Below are positions 1 through 6,051 of a stretch of 6,779 bases of DNA, piece after piece. Below the pieces are notes generated by a model. The model did no database searches and was not told the origin of the DNA. It worked only from the letters and a program-made list of their open reading frames with translations. Position numbers and translations under genes: made by a program. The stretch lies in contig QFQW01000128.1 in assembly GCA_003248755.1 (NCBI GenBank), positions 1 to 6,779 on the forward strand, in the 5' to 3' direction. The stretch is from Chryseobacterium sp. Lineage in GTDB: Bacteria; Bacteroidota; Bacteroidia; Flavobacteriales; Weeksellaceae. How positions within the stretch are numbered: position 1 is the stretch's first letter; the number at the start of each line of letters is the position of its first letter.

Positions 1-41
1 AAATTTTAAAAACTTAAGTGTTGAGCTTCAAAATATAAATT

Positions 42-662
42 CTATTCATATCTCGGAGAAATCAGAATCTCTTGTTTTTTACCGGTTTTAGTAGAAATTC
101 TGGTCTCTTTCAAACAAGTTCCTTTCTCATCTTTTTCTATACAATTAATGGATAATTCATCAATGATTTTGTTGTCTTTTCCGGTAATTAAAATCTTTGA
201 AAGTTTTTTATTAGAATAATGAAATTGACTCGTGTTGAAAGTCTCAAAGTTATCTGTAATTTTATCAATACTGCCATTTTCGTTGTAATGAAAGATGCTT
301 TCGTTCTGTTTGTATTGCTTCTTGGTGTAACAGCTGATACGTTCATGCTGATTAGGTTTCCAGCGGGTTTTGCAGTAATAAGATTCTTTATCGGGGTAGC
401 GTTCTACCGTAAACCACAATTTCTTTTCAGTTTCCTGCAAGAGATTTCCATTGGAATCAAACGTTTTCGAATATTTGATACGACCATTTTTTGTAAAGGT
501 CATTTCTTTTTTATGAAGAAGCTTTTTCTGATTGTTTGAAGAGTCATAAACTTCTTCGGTCGCCGATTTTATATCTTCGGGAAGAAGTCTGGCTTTGGTG
601 TACTTTTTTGTAGCACAGGATGTTAATGCTAAGAATACAAATGGAAAATATAAAATTTTCAT
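42..662 (-). CDS. putative lipoprotein of unknown function (cassette 8)
   Basis: This is a 206-residue protein starting with MKILYFPFVFLALTSC, a short lipoprotein signal peptide with lipobox LTSC and lipidated Cys16, so it is probably anchored in the cell envelope. The reading frame is open back to 788, but that extension runs through the attC7 repeat and lacks a signal peptide, so the start at 662 is chosen. The mature part is rich in Lys, Asn, Tyr and Thr and has repeated short stretches such as NGRIKYSKTFDSNGNL and YNENGSIDKITDN. These resemble the beta-hairpin repeats of YD/YwqK-like proteins, but the resemblance is weak. Four Cys residues in the mature part could form disulfides. The leader is about 68 bases after the attC7 crossover. 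No family can be named with confidence. It is the most distal gene of the array. Confidence 0.75.
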   Translation of the reverse strand: MKILYFPFVFLALTSCATKKYTKARLLPEDIKSATEEVYDSSNNQKKLLHKKEMTFTKNGRIKYSKTFDSNGNLLQETEKKLWFTVERYPDKESYYCKTRWKPNQHERISCYTKKQYKQNESIFHYNENGSIDKITDNFETFNTSQFHYSNKKLSKILITGKDNKIIDELSINCIEKDEKGTCLKETRISTKTGKKQEILISPRYE

Positions 663-724
663 AACCGTGATTTGAAAGATTGAAGCAAATTTCTTTCCAA
701 TAATTATTTTCCGATTACCTGATA

Positions 725-848
725 CAAGAACTAGATTTTGCCGAAGACAGGGATTTTTAGTACAAAAGTTCAATAGAATTACTACCATAGAATCTTGTAT
801 AAATGCTCAATCGAAGCACTTCATCCCCGATTTTAATAGCTGTTCGGC
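725..848 (-). repeat. attC7, eroded cassette recombination site
   Basis: The site is about 124 bp. On the minus strand R'' is GCCGAAC (848-842) and R' is GTTCTTG (731-725), with the predicted crossover at 731/730. The R' half aligns well with attC1 (shared TTGCCGAAG followed by a G-rich arm and TTTTAGYACAAAAGTT). The loop holds a 23-base stretch identical to attC2 (762-784 against 5335-5357). The inner arms pair less well than in attC1 to attC5, and R'' does not match the start of cassette 7, so the site looks decayed. Confidence 0.65.
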
Positions 849-851
849 TTT

Positions 852-1138
852 TTATTCGTTATTTTTCAAGTCGTTAAAATATGCATTTCCCATTGTAAGG
901 TCAGTAATAAATTTATTAATTACCAGCAATATTATTTTCAAACTAAATTGAGTCTCCTTTAACCATTGTTTTGTTAAATCATCATCAAATTTTTCAAAGA
1001 ATATTTCAGCTTCTTCTAAAGTTTTAAAGTGTGAAATATTTTGGGCTTTACAATTAATGCAAAATAAGAATGTTCCTATAATTGGGATGGTATAATCGTC
1101 AGCCCATAACCACTGCTAAATTTATAAATAAAAGACAT
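852..1138 (-). pseudogene. small hypothetical protein, frameshifted (cassette 7)
   Basis: Minus-strand codons from 1115 to the TAA at 852 give an 87-residue open stretch that reads like real protein (WADDYTIPIIGTFLFCINC, then FKTLEEAEIFFEKFDDD, ending NAYFNDLKNNE). It has no ATG, GTG or TTG start, and an in-frame stop lies at 1118-1116. A second frame begins with ATG at 1138 (MSFIYKFSSGYG) and runs into the first region near 1101-1105. Adding one base at the GGG run there would give SSGYGADDYTIPIIG and join both parts into one protein of about 95 residues. The gene therefore appears inactivated by a single-base loss, or the base was lost in sequencing. It ends three bases before R'' of attC7, as a cassette gene should. 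The family is not recognised. The CxxC-like pair (CINC) may be structural. Confidence 0.6.
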
Positions 1139-1146
1139 TGTTTATT

Positions 1147-1250
1147 CAAATGCTCGGTGTTATTCGTCTGCTGGAGCTGAAGCCCAATAGTGAAAAAAGT
1201 TGAGCATATATTCGTCACCCGTCATATTGCCAAACCGCCTGTTGTATGCC
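1147..1250 (-). repeat. attC6, degenerate cassette recombination site
   Basis: The left half is intact: R'' reads GGCATACAAC on the minus strand (1250-1241), followed by an L''-like arm containing TTGGCAATA. It matches the start of cassette 6 (GTTGTGTGCC) at 9 of 10 positions. The other half aligns with attC5 (CAA.. TCGG ..GCTGGAGC.. TGAAGCCCA) but the core AAC is now AAA, so the GTT crossover triplet is lost. The inner arms also pair poorly. The site is about 100 bp, shorter than the intact ones, and is probably no longer recombined. Confidence 0.65.
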
Positions 1251-1260
1251 GTAATTTCTA

Positions 1261-1959
1261 TCAAGCCGCAACTTGCTTATCTAAAACAAACTTCTTCCAA
1301 GTCTCCGTTGCAATAATTACAAGTGCCAACGTAACAAAAATTGTCGAAATGTTTGCCTTAGTTGCAAAATGCAAAATAGTAGGCAAAAGAACCGACTGTG
1401 TCTTTCTCATAATCAGTCCAAGCAAAAATGAAATAATTGTCAATGCTAGAATTACTGAAATGATTACGGCAGGAATTGGTGCATTCATATTTTGTCCCAT
1501 TATCGCTTTAATGGGGTCTTGCAACCAAGAAAAATGCCAACAGAACCAAACGAGTCCGATTATAAAAGATTGAAGCCATTTATTTGTTTTGTTTGTCACA
1601 CTTTGCAAATAGTGTCGCCATCCAAATTCTTCGCCAAAGCAATAAATAATTTGTGTCAATACAAAAAGTATATTGAAGCCAAAACTGCTTTTTGAGTTTG
1701 TAAAAATAAATGTTGTGATTGAAATTAAAACGATTAACCCAACCTTCAAAGGTTGTGCCCCAAAAATTGAATAGGTTGTTGTGGATGTAGCAAATAATTT
1801 GTAACAAATTAGCCCACTAATTAACGGTCCAAAACCACAAATAATATCCTTTATGTCAACCGAATAAAATAGCATTGGCGGAAGTTTGTTAAAAGCAAAA
1901 GTCAGTCCAAATGCAATTGCAAAAAATGTGATGATGTTTAAAGCAGTTTGTTTTGTCAT
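1261..1959 (-). CDS. CPBP family intramembrane metalloprotease (cassette 6)
   Basis: This is a 232-residue, very hydrophobic protein with about six to seven predicted membrane helices. It carries the motifs of the CPBP/CAAX-protease (Abi) family: EExxxR as E110-E111-F-G-W-R115, a second motif WFCWHFSW with H142, and a third LPTILHFATKAN with H197. Family members are glutamate-type membrane endoproteases that process prenylated proteins in eukaryotes. In bacteria some give bacteriocin self-immunity or act in signalling, and the substrate here cannot be told. The frame stays open to 2046, but the extra 29 residues are read from the attC5 repeat, so ATG 1959 is chosen, 29 bases into the cassette. 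The short leader leaves little room for its own promoter, so read-through from upstream is likely. The gene ends 10 bases before R'' of attC6. Confidence 0.88.
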   Translation of the reverse strand: MTKQTALNIITFFAIAFGLTFAFNKLPPMLFYSVDIKDIICGFGPLISGLICYKLFATSTTTYSIFGAQPLKVGLIVLISITTFIFTNSKSSFGFNILFVLTQIIYCFGEEFGWRHYLQSVTNKTNKWLQSFIIGLVWFCWHFSWLQDPIKAIMGQNMNAPIPAVIISVILALTIISFLLGLIMRKTQSVLLPTILHFATKANISTIFVTLALVIIATETWKKFVLDKQVAA

Positions 1960-1979
1960 ACTTGAAGGGGCTATATTAT

Positions 1980-2113
1980 GGCACACAACATTTCGGGGCT
2001 TTGCGATGGTGGGGCAATCGAAGCACAAATCTTCAATTTTGTACAAAAGTTGAACCCAAGAACAACCGTTGAACTTTCAGTTTCGCCCCGCTATTGCAAA
2101 GCCTTTGTTAGCG
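1980..2113 (-). repeat. attC5, cassette recombination site
   Basis: The site is about 134 bp with R'' CGCTAAC (2113-2107) and R' GTTGTGTGCC (1989-1980); the crossover lies at 1989/1988. The inner arms pair over about 15 bases (CTTTGCAATAGCGGGG against the complement of GCTTTGCGATGGTGGGG), with an unpaired spacer of unequal length between R and L boxes, as in classic attC sites. The TAA stop of the dioxygenase gene (2110-2108) lies inside R''. R'' matches the start of its own cassette (GTTAGTG) at 6 of 7 positions. Confidence 0.85.
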
Positions 2114-3109
2114 ATTGTTTTTCTTTGTCGCTTCTACATAATTAACTTCATCAAAATGTAATCTCAATCCAACAACTTTGCCTTTTTCATCTCTTAAGAA
2201 CCTTACATAAGTGTTACTAAACGACCACGATTGAAATTCATCTTTTGAAGTCCAAACCATTTCAACCATTGGGTAAAAAGAAAGGGTCATAAATAATTGT
2301 TCCCTTTTTTGAGTTATCTTCAGGTCAAAATTGTTTACTTCAATTCCCATTGTTCCTTTCATAAAGCCCTTCATATCAAAAGGTGTATTCTTTAAAGAAT
2401 AGTTACCGGTATATTCTTTAAGCACCTTTTCGGGCAAACTGTTTTTTTTAACTTCATCTAACACAAGATTGAACTCTACTTGCTTTGCATTATCCTTGTC
2501 TATTAGCGGTCTTATAAGAAGTTGTTGTTCTTCGTGTGTAAATATATTCAGGATAGAATCTTTTTTATTTCTTTCTTCTCCTTCAAAAAACATTTGTGTT
2601 GTAAGTTCGTGATAATCTCTTCTTGAAACTTTAAAATGAATGTGCCTTGTTCTTCCGCCATAAGGGGCTGGATATATTGTTTTGAATTTATATTCCCCTT
2701 GTTCATTTGTAATTGCCTGTCCCCAACCTTGAAAGTTAGGGTCGTCTTTGTATTCGCTTTTATCATATTCGTGATGATATTTTCCGTAGTGGTTGGCTTG
2801 CCATATTTCCACTATTGCAGAATGTATTGGATTGCAGTTCTTGTCGGTTATCTTACCAAATACAGTTATGATTTGCCCAACTGCAACTTCTGAATGTCCA
2901 TTAATTTGTGTCAAGTCAATATCGTGGTCTGCTTGTTTTCTGTATTTCATAACAGCATAAGGACCTAATTCTAAAATTGGTGTCTCTTTACATTCATCGT
3001 TAATCTTGTCTGCGAAAGGAATTGTAAAACTTGTAGAAACAGCACCTGCCCCAAGAGTTAAGCCCAACTGACTTAGAAATTTTCGTCTGTTATAATTTTT
3101 GTCGTCCAT
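2108..3109 (-). CDS. Tat-exported intradiol ring-cleavage dioxygenase-like protein with extra C-terminal domain (cassette 5)
   Basis: The 333-residue protein opens with a twin-arginine signal (NRRKFL at residues 7-12, then a Gly/Ala-rich hydrophobic stretch), so it should be exported folded. Residues about 50-218 form an intradiol dioxygenase beta-sandwich: EIWQANHYGKY supplies the first iron Tyr (Y111), YPAPY the second (Y150), and RTRHIHF the two His ligands (H156, H158), with R153 at the place of the catalytic Arg of protocatechuate 3,4-dioxygenase. The Y150-to-H156 gap is shorter than in protocatechuate or catechol enzymes. The family cleaves aromatic diols between the hydroxyls with non-haem Fe(III). 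The real substrate is unknown. Residues about 226-326 (starting LKEYTGNYSL) resemble the DUF3471-type lipocalin-like domain found behind class C beta-lactamases. This is a family resemblance from memory. The TAA stop is part of the attC5 R'' box. Confidence 0.88.
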   Translation of the reverse strand: MDDKNYNRRKFLSQLGLTLGAGAVSTSFTIPFADKINDECKETPILELGPYAVMKYRKQADHDIDLTQINGHSEVAVGQIITVFGKITDKNCNPIHSAIVEIWQANHYGKYHHEYDKSEYKDDPNFQGWGQAITNEQGEYKFKTIYPAPYGGRTRHIHFKVSRRDYHELTTQMFFEGEERNKKDSILNIFTHEEQQLLIRPLIDKDNAKQVEFNLVLDEVKKNSLPEKVLKEYTGNYSLKNTPFDMKGFMKGTMGIEVNNFDLKITQKREQLFMTLSFYPMVEMVWTSKDEFQSWSFSNTYVRFLRDEKGKVVGLRLHFDEVNYVEATKKNNR

Positions 3110-3146
3110 AATGCTTCAATTTAGAAACAGGGTGTTGATAAAATAA

Positions 3147-3283
3147 CCACTAACGGTTTACGTATTGGCGATGGTGGGAAATTTGAAAAACGTCAGCCCA
3201 ACATTTGCACAAATGCCCAATAGGATTACAAATGTTGAGTTTACAACTGTCAGCCCCACTATTGCCAAAACGATGTTGCAGGC
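3147..3283 (-). repeat. attC4, cassette recombination site
   Basis: The site is about 137 bp. R'' is GCCTGCAAC (3283-3275), a 9/9 complement of the start of cassette 4 (GTTGCAGGC at 4637-4629). R' is GTTAGTGG (3154-3147), crossover at 3154/3153. The arm TTTGGCAATAGTGGGGCTGACAGT is nearly identical to that of attC2 and pairs with TTGGCGATGGTGGG on the other side. The loop shares the TTTGCACAAATGCCCAAT module with attC1. Confidence 0.88.
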
Positions 3284-3294
3284 TGGCGTTCTTC

Positions 3295-3954
3295 TTAGTT
3301 CTGCTCGAATTTTTCAATTTCGTCATTAAATTTCATTGCATCATTCACGTATTTTCCACCGGAACCATTTACTAAAACTCTGACCCATTTCTTGTCTAAA
3401 TTTTGCAATGTTATGTTCTTGTATAACCAATAAGCAAAGTAAGTAAAAAGTCCGGTAAACAAAACTTGGAAAATAACATAACCCCAACTGACTTCAGCAG
3501 GAAACCAGCTGCCACTAAGAAAAAATGTAGTCCAAAAAGGTAATTGCAAAAACATAAAACGGGTGTGCCGAATAATTGATAATTGAAGTTTTACTAATTT
3601 TTGTTGTGTTTTTACAACACTTCCATCGTAATCTATGTTGTCAATCCAAACCAAATGTTTTATGTAGTCATACAATGCTTTTACATTAATTAAGAATATT
3701 GCAGCCATTGAAACGATAAAATAATTTGCCGCAGAAGAATAATGTACGATTGCATAAAATAGCATAGAACCCAAGACCAACAAATAAATAATTGCCGCAA
3801 TAATACCAACAGCCTTGATGCGGATTAAAGAAAGTAAAGACGACTTTGTTTTTGTTGTGATTACTTCTTTTAAGAGTTGTTTGTTAATTGCCAATGACTG
3901 GTCAATTTTTTCGTACTGTTCTTTCCATAAAAGAACAAAGTTTGTTTCTTCCAT
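3295..3954 (-). CDS. four-helix membrane protein, likely partner of the ECF sigma factor (cassette 4, gene 2)
   Basis: The 219-residue protein has a cytoplasmic-type N-terminal segment (about residues 1-45, charged, with EQYEKIDQSLAINKQLLKE forming a probable helix), four predicted membrane helices at about 46-70, 77-97, 130-150 and 157-178, and a charged C-terminal tail. It starts four bases after the stop of the sigma factor gene, so the two are probably translated from one message. Genes in this position beside ECF sigma factors commonly encode membrane anti-sigma factors that hold the sigma through the N-terminal segment until a signal arrives. That role is inferred from position and topology. 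No zinc-binding anti-sigma motif (HxxxCxxC) or other named domain is visible. The gene ends 11 bases before R'' of attC4. Confidence 0.8.
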   Translation of the reverse strand: MEETNFVLLWKEQYEKIDQSLAINKQLLKEVITTKTKSSLLSLIRIKAVGIIAAIIYLLVLGSMLFYAIVHYSSAANYFIVSMAAIFLINVKALYDYIKHLVWIDNIDYDGSVVKTQQKLVKLQLSIIRHTRFMFLQLPFWTTFFLSGSWFPAEVSWGYVIFQVLFTGLFTYFAYWLYKNITLQNLDKKWVRVLVNGSGGKYVNDAMKFNDEIEKFEQN

Positions 3955-3958
3955 AATT

Positions 3959-4468
3959 TTATAATGTTATTTGTGAAAACTTTTGTTTCAGTAAGTTTTT
4001 AATCCTATTGATTTTTGTAGAAACATTTGTCTCTGTAATTCCAATAATTTCGGCTATTTCTTTATGATTCTTTCCTTCCAGATAAAGCAGCATAATTGCC
4101 TTGTCCAATTCTTTTAAGGTATTCAAGAAGTCCCAAAGCAACGCCGTCTTTTCGTCAAAGCTTGCATTTTCGTGGGTGTCTGCTCTTTGTAAAATATTTT
4201 CTGATAAAGGGCTTGAAAGTTTTGTTCTGCTTTTTTCTTTTCTGTAAAATGAGATGGCGACATTCAAGGCAATCCTATAAATCCAGGTTGAATATTTATA
4301 TTGTTTATCATAATTGTCAAACGATTTCCACAGTTGGAAAAGAATTTCCTGCACTAAATCTTTTCTATCGTCATCGTCCCGACAATAGAGGTTGGATATT
4401 TTATAGACAATCCCTTTATGTGCCTCAATTGTAGCAATAAATATGTTTGATTTGTCAGAGTTCATCAA
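3959..4468 (-). CDS. ECF-type RNA polymerase sigma factor (cassette 4, gene 1)
   Basis: The 169-residue length is typical of ECF (group 4) sigma factors. Region 2 spans about residues 14-80, with DLVQEILFQLWKSFDNYD (the conserved DxxQEIFxxxW core that binds core polymerase) and the region 2.4-like STWIYRIALNVAISFYRK that reads the -10 element. Region 4 spans about 112-163, with the helix-turn-helix NHKEIAEIIGITETNVSTKINRIKNLL for -35 recognition. There is no region 3 or extra C-terminal domain. Two ATG codons stand side by side (4468 and 4465) and either could be used. It is followed by a membrane protein that probably regulates it. Finding a transcription factor with its regulator inside one cassette is unusual, as cassettes normally hold one gene. 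Target promoters are unknown. Confidence 0.93.
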   Translation of the reverse strand: MMNSDKSNIFIATIEAHKGIVYKISNLYCRDDDDRKDLVQEILFQLWKSFDNYDKQYKYSTWIYRIALNVAISFYRKEKSRTKLSSPLSENILQRADTHENASFDEKTALLWDFLNTLKELDKAIMLLYLEGKNHKEIAEIIGITETNVSTKINRIKNLLKQKFSQITL

Positions 4469-4628
4469 TTCTCAACTGGTAAATTAAATTCTTGTTTCTT
4501 AATTATTCGCACTAGTTGCTAAAATATCACAGTCAAATAAAAATAATTTTTGGAAAGGTTTTGTTCTGTCAATAACAATCAGGGAAATTCTACGTGCGGT
4601 CTGTCAAGCGGCGAGTGTCTGTACGCTT
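4469..4628 (-). other. 160-base leader of the sigma factor operon
   Basis: This is the longest gene-to-attC leader in the array, so it is the likeliest to hold a cassette-borne promoter. A partial Bacteroidota -7 element (TTTATTTG, 4541-4534, against TAnnTTTG) is present. No TTG stands at the expected distance upstream, so no promoter is called. No terminator, RNA gene or small open frame was found. Confidence 0.3.
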
Positions 4629-4764
4629 GCCTGCAACGTTTCGGGGCTTTGCGTTCGGGCGGGCAATCAAGCACAAAAGCCGATATTATTACTAAAGTTC
4701 AATTGAAAAACTACTGTTGAGTTTTGCACTTCAGCCCGCCTGACGCAAAACCCTTGTTGCCTGC
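4629..4764 (-). repeat. attC3, cassette recombination site
   Basis: The site is 136 bp. R'' is GCAGGCAAC (4764-4756), a 9/9 complement of the start of cassette 3 (GTTGCCTGC, 5281-5273). R' is GTTGCAGGC (4637-4629), crossover at 4637/4636. The inner arms GGGTTTTGCGTCAGGCGGGC and the complement of GGGGCTTTGCGTTCGGGCGGGC pair closely, so compensatory changes keep the stem although its sequence differs from the other sites. The loop has the GTGCAAAACTCAA ... TTGAACTTT inverted repeat. Confidence 0.9.
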
Positions 4765-4799
4765 TGGCGTTTCCCGCTTGTTTGTCAAAAAGTTTAAAG

Positions 4800-5210
4800 T
4801 CATTGAATTTTAATTGGTTTCTTAATGTCAATACTTGATTGCAAAGCGTTTTCAAAAATGTCAAGCAATTGCTTTCCGTCACTTGTTACAAAATAGTTTG
4901 ACAAATTGGTTATTGTTTTTGCGATATTGTCTCCCCAAGGTGGTAGTTTTGTCAAGTCATCAATGTCCCAAATTACTTTGTCGGGTGTAAGTTTAGATAA
5001 TTCTTGTTTGATAACTTTCAATTCGTCCAAAACCCACTTGCTTTCGGTTGTCTCGATTTCCGCATTGTAAAGTTTGTTCATTAAGTTTGGAAATTTACTG
5101 CCCCATTTATTGTCTTCAAGTCTATAAGCAATTGTCGAAAAGAAAGAGTGCATAAAACTTCCCGTTCCAATCATATAAAAAATAGGTACTGTTCTTAGTC
5201 CTACTGCCAT
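4800..5210 (-). CDS. Imm70-like immunity protein (cassette 3)
   Basis: The 136-residue protein matches the Imm70 family as I remember it: the N-terminal block MAVGLRTVPIFYMIGTGSF, then MHSFFSTIAYRLEDNKWGSKFP, a central VIWDIDDL...PPWGDNI and a C-terminal NYFVTSDGKQLLDIFENAL. Imm70 proteins are cytoplasmic and are predicted to neutralise toxins of polymorphic (contact-dependent or type VI-like) systems, usually encoded next to the toxin. No toxin gene lies nearby, so this is an orphan immunity gene carried alone on a cassette, which would protect the cell from a neighbour's toxin. The start at 5210 is the first ATG and gives the conserved N-terminus; the leader is 70 bases. The gene ends 35 bases before R'' of attC3, the widest gap among these cassettes. 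Confidence 0.85.
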   Translation of the reverse strand: MAVGLRTVPIFYMIGTGSFMHSFFSTIAYRLEDNKWGSKFPNLMNKLYNAEIETTESKWVLDELKVIKQELSKLTPDKVIWDIDDLTKLPPWGDNIAKTITNLSNYFVTSDGKQLLDIFENALQSSIDIKKPIKIQ

Positions 5211-5272
5211 TGTAAATTATTTGTGTTAGATGTTCATATTATTTCTCAGTCTTACGGTTGCTTTGTAGGCTT

Positions 5273-5408
5273 GCAGGCAACGAGCATGGCTTGGCGATGG
5301 TGGGGCATTTGGAAACCGTTAGCCGAGCCTTAGCACAAAAGTTCAATAGAATTACTATCGTTGAGTTTTGTACTGTCAGCCCCACTATTGCCAAACCCAA
5401 TGTTGTGC
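5273..5408 (-). repeat. attC2, cassette recombination site
   Basis: The site is 136 bp. R'' is GCACAAC (5408-5402), a 7/7 complement of the start of cassette 2 (GTTGTGC, 6058-6052). R' is GTTGCCTGC (5281-5273), crossover at 5281/5280. The inner arms GGTTTGGCAATAGTGGGG and the complement of GGCTTGGCGATGGTGGGG differ only by G:T-compatible changes, and one arm has an extra base, as expected for the extrahelical bases that direct strand choice by integron integrases. The loop holds GTACAAAACTCAA ... TTGAACTTTTGTGC as an inner inverted repeat. Confidence 0.92.
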
Positions 5409-5418
5409 ATTCGGCATA

Positions 5419-5970
5419 TTAGTAAGTTTCTCCAATTCCGTCAATTTTTTCCACCTTATTGTTAGCGATTTTTATTTCCAATCCGTGTTCCTCATCTAAA
5501 TCATACGATAAGGGTATTACCATGACGTTATTCTCTAATATACGAATGCTTTCGAGAATTTCATTCATATAGTCGAAGTGCTTTTCACCATTATCAATGT
5601 TTAGAGGTGAGTGTAATTGTCCATTTTCTGTATTTTGGATTTTGTTGTTTTCAAAAAGAACTTCAAAAGGTTCTTCGTAATATTTAGCATATCTTTCTTT
5701 GTAGTATTCAAAAGATTTTTCTTTAATATCGTTTATAATACTGTCAATCTCTGTCAAAAATGTTTTCAGTGTTTTTTCGTATTCGTCTAACTGTTTCTGT
5801 GTAGGAAGTGTTTCAATTTTTTTCCACTCTTCATCATACTGCTTTCCTAAATAAACTTTTACAGATTTTGCGTTTTTGTAAATTTTAAAATGTGGAATTT
5901 CAAAAGTTTTTTCAGCTGAAAATCCTTGAAAGTCGCTTTTTACTTGTCCAAAAAAGTTATGAAGCTTCAT
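5419..5970 (-). CDS. hypothetical protein with C-terminal DEEHGLEI motif, possible immunity-type protein (cassette 2)
   Basis: The 183-residue soluble, charged protein has no signal peptide or membrane helix. Residues about 55-105 are a long Lys/Glu-rich helical, probably coiled-coil stretch (TQKQLDEYEKTLKTFLTEI...). The C-terminus reads SYDLDEEHGLEIKIANNKVEKIDGIG. A terminal D-x-D-E-E-H-G-[LI] strand followed by a short hairpin occurs in several small families near toxin immunity genes (for example DUF2004/DUF6985-like proteins, from memory), so a role as an immunity protein is possible but unproven. Its neighbour in the array is an Imm70-like gene, which gives mild support. The start at 5970 is the only good ATG, 86 bases into the cassette. 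The gene ends 10 bases before R'' of attC2. Confidence 0.75.
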   Translation of the reverse strand: MKLHNFFGQVKSDFQGFSAEKTFEIPHFKIYKNAKSVKVYLGKQYDEEWKKIETLPTQKQLDEYEKTLKTFLTEIDSIINDIKEKSFEYYKERYAKYYEEPFEVLFENNKIQNTENGQLHSPLNIDNGEKHFDYMNEILESIRILENNVMVIPLSYDLDEEHGLEIKIANNKVEKIDGIGETY

Positions 5971-6051
5971 TTTTTAATTTCTCTTGGGTTAGTTAGTCCT
6001 TTGGTTGATTTTTTATTTTCAAGTTGTCAAGTGCGTTTGGTCTATGCTGAC

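Noticed and set aside
663..788. N-terminal extension of the lipoprotein frame to an ATG at 788
   Set aside because: These 42 codons run through attC7, and the downstream ATG at 662 begins a proper lipoprotein signal peptide.
1190..1573. Plus-strand open frame of 127 codons
   Set aside because: It lies opposite the CPBP protease gene, has no family-like sequence, and begins inside the attC6 remnant.
1960..2046. N-terminal extension of the membrane protease frame to an ATG at 2046
   Set aside because: The extra residues come from attC5 and lie before the cassette's own crossover point, so they are not part of the family protein.
4096..4434. Plus-strand open frame of 112 codons
   Set aside because: It lies opposite the clearly recognisable ECF sigma factor and shows no protein motif.
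4534..4563. Bacteroidota-type promoter (TTTATTTG) before the sigma factor gene
   Set aside because: The -7 element has one mismatch and no TTG at about 19 bases upstream; the nearest is 28 bases away.
4667..4882. Minus-strand open frame of 71 codons
   Set aside because: It overlaps the end of the Imm70-like gene in another frame and then runs through attC3.
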